Source: Paraburkholderia eburnea (GTDB lineage Bacteria > Pseudomonadota > Gammaproteobacteria > Burkholderiales > Burkholderiaceae). Taken from it: a DNA stretch of 64,000 nt. The stretch spans positions 151,732-215,731 of the forward strand of contig NZ_PQGA01000010.1 in NCBI RefSeq assembly GCF_002917095.1, written 5' to 3'. Below are positions 34,208 through 41,917 of this stretch, in pieces; within the stretch, counting starts at the first letter, position 1, and every line of letters starts with the position of its first letter. Position numbers and translations under genes: made by a program. Under the pieces are notes generated by a model, which had not been told where the DNA came from, did not search any database, and worked only from the letters and a program-made list of their open reading frames with translations.

Positions 34208-34698
34208 CGGTTCAGCTTCCGGATCCGTTCGGAGGGCGTGATGATGTCCGTCAGGCGGATACCGAACTTGTCGTTCACGACCACCACTTCGCCCTGGGCG
34301 ATCAGGCAGCCGTTCACGAGCACGTCCATCGGCTCGCCCGCGAGGCCGTCCAGTTCCACCACCGAACCCTGCGCCAGTTGCAGCAGGTTGCGGATGGCGA
34401 TCTTGGTGCGGCCGAGTTCGACGGTCATCTGGACGGGAATGTCCAGAATCATGTCGATGTCGTTGCGCGTCGAGTTCTGGTCAACCTTCGAAAGCGGCTG
34501 GAACACGGCCGCAGGCGCGGCTGCGGGTGCGTCGTTGCTGTTCTGCTCGGCCAGTGCGGCGGCCCAATCGTCCATCGCCATTTCGTCTTCCGTGCTCGTT
34601 GCACTCGTGGTATTTGCTGCGCTTGCCTGGGCCGCGGCCTCCGGGCCGTCGGGATCGAGCACCGGTTCGTCGGCGCTCGTGCCGTTGATGTCACTCAT
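34204..34698 (-). CDS. fliN: Motor switch protein FliN
   Basis: Forms the lower C-ring with FliM and helps dock the FliH-FliI export complex. The ATG at 34698 has AAGGAAGG just upstream and overlaps the fliM end by eight bases. The N-terminal 75 residues are acidic and Ala-rich; the C-terminal SpoA domain (about 85-164) has DIPVQMTVELGRTKIAIRNLLQLAQGSVVELDGLAGEPMDVLVNGCLIAQGEVVVVNDKFGIRLTDI in successive conserved blocks. Length 164. Confidence 0.96.
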   Translation of the reverse strand: MSDINGTSADEPVLDPDGPEAAAQASAANTTSATSTEDEMAMDDWAAALAEQNSNDAPAAAPAAVFQPLSKVDQNSTRNDIDMILDIPVQMTVELGRTKIAIRNLLQLAQGSVVELDGLAGEPMDVLVNGCLIAQGEVVVVNDKFGIRLTDIITPSERIRKLNR

Positions 34699-35695
34699 AT
34701 CCACCTTCCTTCATCGTGTCGGCTGCGCTGATCATCTTCTGGACCCGCAACGCGTATTGACCATTGAAAATTCCGTAGCCGCATTCCATCACCGGCACGC
34801 CGTCCACCCTGGCGACGATGTGCTCGGGCACGTTCATCGGCAGCACATCGCCCTTCTTCATGTTCAGGATCTGCTCGAAGGTGATGGGCACCTGCGCCAG
34901 ATCGGCGGTGAGTTCCACCTCGGCGGCCTGCACCTGCTGCGAGAGCACGCGCACCCAGCGGCGGTCCACGTCGAGCACTTCGCCCTGCAGGGGCGAAGCC
35001 AGCACGTCGCGGATCGGCTCGATCATCGAATACGGCATGCAGATGTGCAGCGTGCCGCCGGTCGGGCCGAACTCGATCGAAAACTGCGTGACGATCACGA
35101 TTTCGTTGGGCGTCGCCACGTTCGCGAACTGCGTGTGCATTTCCGAGCGCACATATTCGAAGTTCAGCGGGCGCACGCTCTTCCACGCGTTCGTGTAATG
35201 CTCGAACACCAGATTGAGCAGCTTGCTGATGATGCGCTGCTCGGTCTGCGTGAAGTCGCGCCCTTCGACACGCGTATGGAAACGCCCGTCGCCGCCGAAC
35301 AGGTTGTCCACCACGAAGAACACCAGATTCGGATCGAACACGAACAGCGACGTGCCGCGCAGCGGCTTGACGTGCACGAGGTTCAGGTTGGTCGGAATCG
35401 GCAGGTTGCGCGTGAACTCGCTGTACTTCTGCACGCGCACCGGCCCGACCGAAATTTCGGCGGTACGGCGCATGAAGTTGAAGATGCCCACGCGCATCAG
35501 ACGCGCGAAACGCTCGTTGATGATTTCGAGACCGGGCATCCGGCCGCGCACGATGCGTTCCTGGGTCGCGATGTTGTACGGCCGCACGCCCTGCTTTTCA
35601 GCCTGGCTCGATTCCGTATCGACTTCGCCGGTGACGCCCTTGAGAAGGGCATCGACCTCCTCCTGCGACATGAATTCGTCGTGACCCATGCTCAT
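34691..35695 (-). CDS. fliM: Motor switch protein FliM
   Basis: Middle C-ring protein that binds phosphorylated CheY and communicates with FliG. The N-terminal CheY-binding peptide is MSQEEVDALLKG (residues 9-20). The CheC-like middle domain holds FARLMRVGIFNFMRRTAEI and FVVDNLFGGDGRFH, and the C-terminal SpoA domain includes MKKGDVLPMNVPEHIVARVDGVPVMECGYGIFNGQYALRV in consecutive blocks. Length 334 is standard. GAGGG precedes the chosen ATG; a second ATG two codons in is an alternative. Confidence 0.97.
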   Translation of the reverse strand: MSMGHDEFMSQEEVDALLKGVTGEVDTESSQAEKQGVRPYNIATQERIVRGRMPGLEIINERFARLMRVGIFNFMRRTAEISVGPVRVQKYSEFTRNLPIPTNLNLVHVKPLRGTSLFVFDPNLVFFVVDNLFGGDGRFHTRVEGRDFTQTEQRIISKLLNLVFEHYTNAWKSVRPLNFEYVRSEMHTQFANVATPNEIVIVTQFSIEFGPTGGTLHICMPYSMIEPIRDVLASPLQGEVLDVDRRWVRVLSQQVQAAEVELTADLAQVPITFEQILNMKKGDVLPMNVPEHIVARVDGVPVMECGYGIFNGQYALRVQKMISAADTMKEGGYE

Positions 35696-35735
35696 GATGC
35701 GAAGCCCTCGAATGTCTGCGCGCTATGCATGGCTC

Positions 35736-36239
35736 TTACTGGACGACGAATTCGGTGAAGAGAACGTCCTGAACCTTGGCCGGTTCGGCGCGCGGGTCGG
35801 ACGGCTGGGCAATCAGCTTCGCCAGTTCGGCCGCCAGATTGCGCTTGCCGTCGAGCGGCGCGAGATCGGTCGGGTTCTTGTTCGACAGCGCCAGCAGCAC
35901 GCGGCTGCGGATCTCGGGCATACGCGCGACCAGCGCGTCCTGGGTCGCCTGGCTGTCGAGCTTGAGCGTGAGGCCGATGCGCAGGTAATGGGTTTCGCCG
36001 TCGTCGGACTGCAGGTTCACCGTCATCGGCTCCAGCGCGTAGTAGACGGGCACGGCGGGCAGCGCCGGGGCGCTCGCCACCGGGGCGCTCGCGGCATGGC
36101 GCGACATGAAGAACCACACGCCCGCGCCGGCTGCACTGGCGGCGACGATTGCGATGATCGCAATAAGAAGGATGCGCTTCAGCGGTCCGGGTTTTGCGCC
36201 TTGCGGGGCGGCTTGCTGGTTTGCGGTCGTGGTCGCCAT
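35736..36239 (-). CDS. fliL: Flagellar basal-body-associated protein FliL
   Basis: Single-pass inner-membrane protein that surrounds and modulates the stator. The ATG at 36239 gives ATTTANQQAAPQGAKPGPLKR, followed by a transmembrane helix at about residues 23-45 and a periplasmic domain with YYALEPMTVNLQSDDGETHYLRIGLTLKL in adjacent blocks. Length 167, typical. The ribosome site is weak, and upstream in-frame ATGs at 36329-36338 exist, but they lie close to the candidate FlhDC box. First gene of fliLMNOPQR. Confidence 0.93.
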   Translation of the reverse strand: MATTTANQQAAPQGAKPGPLKRILLIAIIAIVAASAAGAGVWFFMSRHAASAPVASAPALPAVPVYYALEPMTVNLQSDDGETHYLRIGLTLKLDSQATQDALVARMPEIRSRVLLALSNKNPTDLAPLDGKRNLAAELAKLIAQPSDPRAEPAKVQDVLFTEFVVQ

Positions 36240-36369
36240 GTCGGTGTGCGGATCGGGTGCGTTCGGTGACTTCTGGGGTTCGGATCGCGGGTGACGCCTT
36301 ATCGGCGTGACACGCGCATTCATTCCGGCAGCCTGCATTGTTCCGGCTTTTGCCTTACAGCGATGGGAG

Positions 36370-36396
36370 GAATAGACGGGGGATTTCCGGCTATCT
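36370..36396. promoter_or_regulatory. FlhDC-box-like sequence upstream of fliL
   Basis: GAATAG, 15 bases, CTATCT, matching the flgA/flgB site in both arms (five of six in the right arm) and sharing the inner TTNCCGG next to the right arm. It lies 131 bp upstream of the fliL ATG. Confidence 0.55.
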
Positions 36397-36462
36397 CGTG
36401 GCTTTGTGCCGGGTGTCCGGCGAACGATGCAGGGGGAATGGGGGAAGGAGCGTAGCAGGAAG

Positions 36463-36494
36463 GCCGGCTCGCGGGCGAGTCCCCGCGAGCCGGC
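36463..36494 (-). terminator. Hairpin after fliK
   Basis: Perfect 13-bp inverted repeat GCCGGCTCGCGGG (36463-36475 with 36482-36494), 6-nt loop, 48 bp after the fliK stop. There is no T-run on either strand. Confidence 0.5.
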
Positions 36495-36542
36495 GCGTGC
36501 GCGGCGCACGGCGCGGGGAGCGCCGGGCCGCGTGCTCAGGCT

Positions 36543-38042
36543 TTAAGCGAAGGTGTCGATCAGGCCGACAGTGCGTACCGTACCGGAGGCGGCCGTGCTG
36601 GCGGCGCTGTCCGCCGCGTCGTCCACGCCGCCCGTCGAGGCGATGCCCGCCGTCCCCGGGCGCGCCGAACGCGAGCCGCCGTCCTGTTGTTGTTGCTGCG
36701 CCTGCTGGTTCATCTGGCGCGCGAAGCCGTCGGTCACGCTCGCGCTGCCCAGACCGATGCCGTTTTCCTGCATCTGCTCGCGCAGCTTCGGCAGGGCCGC
36801 TTCGACGGCTTCGCGCACCTGCTGGTGCTGCGAGACGAAGAGGGCGTGCGCGTGGTTGTCCGCGACCTGCAGCACGACCTGGAGCGGACCCAGATCCTTC
36901 GGGTTGAGCGTGAGTTCCGCCGACGACTGATGCGCGTTCGAGAGGAACACGACCTTCTGGCTGAGCGCGTCCTCCCAGTCCGAGGTGCCCACTTGCGGCG
37001 ACAGCGTGGTCGATGCCGCCGCGGCGGCGGCCGTCGGGTTGGTCGCCGCGGCGGCGGCCTGGGTCGCCTGCGCCTGCGCTGCCGCGGCCTGAGAGGCGGC
37101 CAGTGCGTCGGTGACCGTGTTCGTGGCGCTCGACGTGTCGGTCGTGGTGGCTTGCGCCGCCGCTGCGAGCGCCGCGTCGGCGGTCTGCGCGGTCGCGTCG
37201 GTGGTGGCGCCCGCCACGGTTTTGGCCGCGCCGGCGGTGGCGCTCTTGTCGTCGATGACGGTGCCGAGCGTCTTCGACTTCGCCTGCGCGCCCAGATGGG
37301 TCGCGAAGCTGCTGGCGATGCCCGCGCCGCCCGAGGCCGCACTGGCGTCCGTCGCCGTCGATGCCGCGCCGCGCGTGCTCAGCGTGGCCGCGCCGCTGCG
37401 CAGCGTGTTGAGCGCGGCGGTGAGGGCGTCGTTGGCCGATTTCGAGGTGGCGGCCGTCGTGCCGTCCGCAGCCGTGCCCGTGGCGTCCGCGCCTGCCGAT
37501 GCGGCCGCCGCCGCGACGCCGGCGAGCGTGGCGTCGCCGCCGTCGGCGCTCGAATCCTGGTCCTGGCCTTGCGCGGCCTGCTGGGCCTGTTGCGCTTGCT
37601 GGGCCTGTTGCGCCTGCGCGGCGGCCGCCTGGCCTGCCGCATCGGCTTGCTGTTGCTGCGTGCTCGCGTCGCTGGCGCGATGGCCGGTCTTCGACGCGTG
37701 CTTCGTGCCTTGCGTCGACGAACTGCTGCCCGACGATTGGCTGGACTGGCTGGATTGATTCGACTGCGCGGATTGACTCGACTGAGCAGATTGCGAGTTC
37801 TGCGACGCCTGCGCGCTTTGCTGCGCGGCATTGGCGTTCCAGCCCTGCGAGGCTTGCGCGCTTTGCTGCTGAATAACCTGCTGGCTATTGTTCTGGGCCT
37901 GGCTGGCCTGCGCGGCGATGCTCTGCTGCAGCGTCTGCGCAAAGCCCTGGCTTGCCTGGTCCGCCTGGCTGGCGCTGGCGTTGCCGCCGGTGGCGGCGTT
38001 CACGGACCCAAAGAGCGAACTGACTGCGGAAAGAAGCGACAT
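36543..38042 (-). CDS. fliK: Flagellar hook-length control protein FliK
   Basis: Secreted molecular ruler that ends hook growth by acting on FlhB. The N-terminal 370 residues are extremely rich in Ala, Gln, Ser and Thr with repeated QAQQAQQ- and QSAQSS-like runs, consistent with an extended ruler. The C-terminal hook-length control domain begins at about residue 376 with ELTLNPKDLGPLQVVLQVAD and includes HQQVREAVEAALPKLREQMQENG. Length 499. It is the last gene of the fliFGHIJK series. The gap to fliJ contains an 11-bp tandem triplet. Confidence 0.95.
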   Translation of the reverse strand: MSLLSAVSSLFGSVNAATGGNASASQADQASQGFAQTLQQSIAAQASQAQNNSQQVIQQQSAQASQGWNANAAQQSAQASQNSQSAQSSQSAQSNQSSQSSQSSGSSSSTQGTKHASKTGHRASDASTQQQQADAAGQAAAAQAQQAQQAQQAQQAAQGQDQDSSADGGDATLAGVAAAAASAGADATGTAADGTTAATSKSANDALTAALNTLRSGAATLSTRGAASTATDASAASGGAGIASSFATHLGAQAKSKTLGTVIDDKSATAGAAKTVAGATTDATAQTADAALAAAAQATTTDTSSATNTVTDALAASQAAAAQAQATQAAAAATNPTAAAAAASTTLSPQVGTSDWEDALSQKVVFLSNAHQSSAELTLNPKDLGPLQVVLQVADNHAHALFVSQHQQVREAVEAALPKLREQMQENGIGLGSASVTDGFARQMNQQAQQQQQDGGSRSARPGTAGIASTGGVDDAADSAASTAASGTVRTVGLIDTFA

Positions 38043-38071
38043 GAGGTCTGCTCCGGATAACTTGATCGATT

Positions 38072-38104
38072 AAATCGCCTGCAAATCGCCTGCAAATCGC
38101 CTGC
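38072..38104. repeat. 11-bp tandem repeat between fliJ and fliK
   Basis: Three exact copies of AAATCGCCTGC at 38072-38082, 38083-38093 and 38094-38104, just upstream of fliK on the - strand. Copy number could vary by slippage and change fliJ-fliK spacing; no function is known. Confidence 0.85.
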
Positions 38105-38117
38105 AAACAGCGCCGCC

Positions 38118-38567
38118 TTATAGCGGCGACGTGCGCATACGCAGCGCGCGGGCGGCGAACTCGTCGGAGTCGCGCTGATCGCGCCTGGCTTCCTTGCGCG
38201 CCTGCACGGCGTCCTGGCGTGTCTGCAACACTTCGTACGAGCCGAGTTTCTGCTTGCTGCGCGCCCATTCCGGCTTGGCCGCTTCCACGCGCTGGGTCGC
38301 CTGGTCGAGCATGCGGCGCTGCTGCTCGATGGCGGCGTCGAGCGTGTCGATGAACGCCTGGAAGTTGCGCACGTTGCCCGCGGCCATGCCGGCGCGCGCG
38401 GATTCGGTGAAGCGCACGTGGTACTCCTCGCGGTAGTCGATCAGCGCCTTGAGCTGCTTTTCGACTTCGCCGCGCTCGCGCTGCACGCGCCCGAGGCGCT
38501 GCGTCGCGGCGTCCACGTCGTCCTGCGCGAGACCGATGAGGGTTTGCAACGCGGTCTGTTTCGTCAT
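38118..38567 (-). CDS. fliJ: Flagellar export chaperone-escort protein FliJ
   Basis: Coiled-coil stalk protein of the export ATPase that also recycles late chaperones. The 149 residues are almost wholly helical with heptad patterns (for example ATQRLGRVQRERGEVEKQLKAL and AIEQQRRMLDQATQRVEAAK) and match FliJ in length and composition. It lies between fliI and fliK in the conserved order, 32 bp after fliI. Confidence 0.93.
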   Translation of the reverse strand: MTKQTALQTLIGLAQDDVDAATQRLGRVQRERGEVEKQLKALIDYREEYHVRFTESARAGMAAGNVRNFQAFIDTLDAAIEQQRRMLDQATQRVEAAKPEWARSKQKLGSYEVLQTRQDAVQARKEARRDQRDSDEFAARALRMRTSPL

Positions 38568-38599
38568 GTCGAAAATTCCTCGCTCAGTGGGCGGGTGCG

Positions 38600-40246
38600 T
38601 CAGGCGCGGCCCGCTCCGACATTGCCAAGCAGTGCGCCGAGCATGCCGACGCTCTGGTCATAATCCGCCGTTTCGCGGAAACCTTGCTGCAAAAACGCCT
38701 CGATGCGCGGGTACAGCTGGATCGCGCGGTCGAGCACGGCGTCGCGCCCGCTCACATAAGCGCCCACATTGATGAGGTCGCGGTTGCGCTGGTAGCGCGA
38801 CAGCATCTGCTTGAACGCACGCGTCTGGTTCAGATGCTGGTCGTCGATCAGCGCGGTCATGGCCCGGCTGATGGAAGCTTCGATATCGATGGCCGGATAG
38901 TGCCCCGCTTCCGCGAGCGTGCGTGACAGCACGATATGGCCGTCCAGGATCGCGCGCGCCGAGTCGGCGATCGGGTCCTGCTGGTCGTCGCCTTCGGTGA
39001 GCACGGTGTAGAACGCCGTGATCGAGCCGCCGCCCGCCGGGCCGTTGCCGGTACGCTCGACGAGCGCGGGCAGCTTGGCGAACACCGAAGGCGGATAACC
39101 CTTGGTCGCGGGCGGCTCGCCGATCGCCAGCGCGATTTCGCGCTGCGCCATCGCGTAACGCGTGAGCGAATCCATCAGCAGCAGCACATGCTTGCCCTGA
39201 TCGCGGAAATATTCGGCGAGCGACGTCGTGTACGAGGCCGCCTGCATGCGCAGCAACGGCGAGACATCGGCGGGCGCGGCCACCACGACCGAGCGCGCGA
39301 GGCCTTCTTCGCCCAGAATCTGCTCGATGAATTCCTTCACTTCGCGGCCCCGCTCGCCGATCAGGCCGATCACGATGACTTCGGCGCTGGTCGCGCGCGC
39401 CATCGTGCCGAGCAGCACCGATTTACCGACGCCCGAGCCCGCGAACAGCCCCATGCGCTGACCGCGCCCGACCGTGAGCAGCGCGTTGATCGCGCGCACG
39501 CCCACGTCGAGTACCTTGTGGATCGGCTCGCGGTTCAGCGGGTTGATGACGGGCGAGGTGAGCGGTGCGTCGGCTTCCGTGTTGAGCGGGCCGAGGCCGT
39601 CGAGCGGCTTGCCCGAGGCGTCGACCACGCGGCCGAGCATGCCCCAGCCGACCGGCAGACGCTTGGCGCCCGCCATCGGATCGGCGATCGGCGCGCTTTC
39701 CAGCGGCCACACCCGCGCGCCCGGCAAGAGGCCCGCGACTTCGGTGGTCGGCATCAGGAACAGCTTGTCGGCGGCGAAGCCGACCACTTCGGCTTCGGCC
39801 ATCGGCAGCGAACTGCCGGGCGGCAATTCGATCATCACTTCCGAACCCACGGCCAGGCGCAGGCCCACGGCTTCCAGCACGAGGCCCGCCGCGCGCGTGA
39901 GGCGCCCGCAGCCGCGCAGCGGCAGCGCGAGGGCGTTGCGCTCGCGCACACGGTTCAGATGCGCGTTCCAGACGCCCAGATGCGGGTTGTTCGGGTCGTA
40001 GTTGGCGGGCGGCACGTAGGGCGGGATTTCCGCCGGGGCGACGCTTAGGCCCGCGCCGTCGTCTTCATCGGCGGCCGCAGCGGTTTTGTCCGCCTTGGGT
40101 TCGTCGTCCACCAGCACGGCAGCCGTCTGCGCCGGGTCATGCGCGCCGGGGCCGAACGAGGCCAGCGCCAGTTCCTGTTCGAGCGGCGTGAGGCCGCCCG
40201 TGTGGATGGCCTGCTGCACGGTCTGATGGAGCGCCGTATTTACCAT
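38600..40246 (-). CDS. fliI: Flagellar export ATPase FliI, with N-terminal extension
   Basis: Hexameric ATPase energising substrate unloading at the export gate. The Walker A motif AGSGVGKS (residues 269-276) and Walker B VLLLMDSLTRYA are intact, as are GERGREVKEFIE and the C-terminal helical domain. The Walker A lies about 87 residues further in than in enteric FliI because of an N-terminal extension (about residues 1-90) with an acidic, Pro-rich segment. The ATG overlaps the end of fliH by seven bases, which supports this start. Length 548. Confidence 0.96.
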   Translation of the reverse strand: MVNTALHQTVQQAIHTGGLTPLEQELALASFGPGAHDPAQTAAVLVDDEPKADKTAAAADEDDGAGLSVAPAEIPPYVPPANYDPNNPHLGVWNAHLNRVRERNALALPLRGCGRLTRAAGLVLEAVGLRLAVGSEVMIELPPGSSLPMAEAEVVGFAADKLFLMPTTEVAGLLPGARVWPLESAPIADPMAGAKRLPVGWGMLGRVVDASGKPLDGLGPLNTEADAPLTSPVINPLNREPIHKVLDVGVRAINALLTVGRGQRMGLFAGSGVGKSVLLGTMARATSAEVIVIGLIGERGREVKEFIEQILGEEGLARSVVVAAPADVSPLLRMQAASYTTSLAEYFRDQGKHVLLLMDSLTRYAMAQREIALAIGEPPATKGYPPSVFAKLPALVERTGNGPAGGGSITAFYTVLTEGDDQQDPIADSARAILDGHIVLSRTLAEAGHYPAIDIEASISRAMTALIDDQHLNQTRAFKQMLSRYQRNRDLINVGAYVSGRDAVLDRAIQLYPRIEAFLQQGFRETADYDQSVGMLGALLGNVGAGRA

Positions 40247-40929
40247 GGCCGCGCCTTGCCGAGCGCCGCCGTGACGCGCTCCCAGCGCGTGGCGATGCCC
40301 GCATCGGTTTCGCCGGTCGCGGCCTGCGCGCGGCAGCCGCCGCGCTCCAGCGCGGGGTCGGTGCGCACGGTCCAGCCGCGCGCCTGCAAGTCTTCCATCA
40401 GATACGCCTCCACCACCGGCAGATCGGCGGGACTCACCACGAGTTGCGGCGAGCCGATCAACTGCGGCTCGCGTGCCAGCACTTCGCGCGCGGCGGCCAG
40501 CAGCGCCGTGGGGTCGTGCTGCACATGCTGACGCACCACCTGCTGCGCGATATCGAGGGCCAGTTCGACGAGCGTTTCGGCCACACCGGCCTCGACGGTC
40601 TGAAGCGCGTCCGAAAAACGCTGCGCGAGCTGCGCCAGCTGGTTCGCCTGGCCACGAGCGAGTTCGAGACCGTGCTCGAAACCCTGCTTCTGGCCCTGCT
40701 CGTAGCCCGCCTGGTAGCCGAGCGCCTGGCCCGCCACGTGGCCTGACGCGAGGCCTTGCTGATGGGCGTCGTCGCGCAGGCTTTGCAGCTGGGCCGCGAA
40801 GGCGGCTTGCTCGTCGGGCGTGGGCGGCGGCGGGGGCGGAGGAGGCGGGTCGAAGGACGCCATCTCCCAGCGTTGATACGCCGAGTGCGCGCGCCGCCGC
40901 GCGGCCTCTTGCGTGGCGTCGTCAGACAT
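40240..40929 (-). CDS. fliH: Flagellar assembly protein FliH (ATPase regulator)
   Basis: Binds FliI and links it to FliN, regulating ATPase activity. The 229-residue product has a Pro run (nine Pro in about residues 28-38), a helix rich in Gly/Gln (GHVAGQALGYQAGYEQGQKQG) like the family's GxxxG helix, and a C-terminal domain with LVELALDIAQQVVRQ. It overlaps fliG by eight bases upstream and fliI by seven downstream. Confidence 0.93.
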   Translation of the reverse strand: MSDDATQEAARRRAHSAYQRWEMASFDPPPPPPPPPTPDEQAAFAAQLQSLRDDAHQQGLASGHVAGQALGYQAGYEQGQKQGFEHGLELARGQANQLAQLAQRFSDALQTVEAGVAETLVELALDIAQQVVRQHVQHDPTALLAAAREVLAREPQLIGSPQLVVSPADLPVVEAYLMEDLQARGWTVRTDPALERGGCRAQAATGETDAGIATRWERVTAALGKARPW

Positions 40930-41917
40930 AAGCGTCTTCTGCCTTGCCGCCTAGAACGATCTGGCCGCTCTCGGCGAGGTTGCGCACGATTTGCAGGATA
41001 CGCCGCTGCTGCGCCTCGACTTCCGAAACGCGCACGGGGCCGCGCGCGTCCAGGTCTTCGGCGAGCAGTTCCGCGGCACGCTGCGACATGTTCGCGAGGA
41101 ACTTCTGGCGCAGCGCCGGCGGGGCGCCCTTGAGCGAAATGATGAGCGATTCCGACTCCACTTCCTTGAGCAGGAGCTGGATCGCGCGATCCTCGAGGTC
41201 GAGCAGGTTTTCGAACACGAACATCTGGTCGATGATCTTCTGGGCGAGTTCGGCGTCGTACTGCTTGACGTTCTCGATCACGCCTTCTTCGTGCTGGCTC
41301 GTCATGAAGTTGAGGATTTCGGCGGCCGTGCGGATGCCGCCCATCGGGCTGCGCTTGAGGTTGTCGCTGCCCGAAAGCAGGCCCGTGAGCACATCGTCGA
41401 GTTCGCGCAGCGCCTGCGGCTGGATGCCGTCGAGCGTCGCGATACGCAGCAGCACGTCGTTACGCAGCCGCTCGGTGAAGCACGAAGCGATCTCCGAAGC
41501 CTGGTCGCGGTCCAGGTGAACGAGAATCGTCGCGATGATCTGCGGGTGCTCGTTCTTGATGAGTTCCGCGACCGAACCCGAGTCCATCCACTTCAGGCCT
41601 TCGATACCGCTCGTGTCGCCGCCCTGCAGGATGCGGTCGATCACCGCGCCGGCCTTGTCCTCGCCGAGCGCCTTGGTCAGCACGTTGCGGATGTAGTCGT
41701 TCGAGTCGAGCGAGAGCGCCGTGTGCTGCTCCGCTTCCTTGACGAACTCCTGCAGCACGACGTCGATTTCCTCGCGCTTGACGTTCTTCAGCGCGGCCAT
41801 GGCGGCGCCGATCTTCTGCACTTCGCGCGGCCCGAGGAACCTGAAGACCTGAGAGGCCTCTTCCTCGCCGATCGACATGAGCAGCAACGCGCTCTTGACG
41901 GCTCCTTCAGCGCTCAT
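40922..41917 (-). CDS. fliG: Motor switch protein FliG
   Basis: Rotor protein on which the stator acts to make torque. The 331 residues contain the three armadillo-like domains. The N-terminal region has ALLLMSIGEEEASQVFRFLGPREVQ, the middle domain EHPQIIATILVHLDRDQASEI, and the C-terminal torque helix LLDLEDRAIQLLLKEVESESLIISLKG appears in conserved blocks with the charged residues in place. Length is standard. It overlaps fliF by 11 bases and fliH by eight. Confidence 0.97.
   Translation of the reverse strand: MSAEGAVKSALLLMSIGEEEASQVFRFLGPREVQKIGAAMAALKNVKREEIDVVLQEFVKEAEQHTALSLDSNDYIRNVLTKALGEDKAGAVIDRILQGGDTSGIEGLKWMDSGSVAELIKNEHPQIIATILVHLDRDQASEIASCFTERLRNDVLLRIATLDGIQPQALRELDDVLTGLLSGSDNLKRSPMGGIRTAAEILNFMTSQHEEGVIENVKQYDAELAQKIIDQMFVFENLLDLEDRAIQLLLKEVESESLIISLKGAPPALRQKFLANMSQRAAELLAEDLDARGPVRVSEVEAQQRRILQIVRNLAESGQIVLGGKAEDAYV

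Larger units (their letters stand above)
36240..36542. other. Intergenic region between fliL and fliK
   Basis: No gene. It holds the presumed - strand promoter region of fliLMNOPQR, with the FlhDC-like box at 36370-36396, and the hairpin at 36463-36494 after fliK. Confidence 0.55.

Noticed and set aside
36240..36509. Extension of fliL back to 36509
   Set aside because: It would translate through the FlhDC-like box and the fliK hairpin, and the sequence is unlike FliL.
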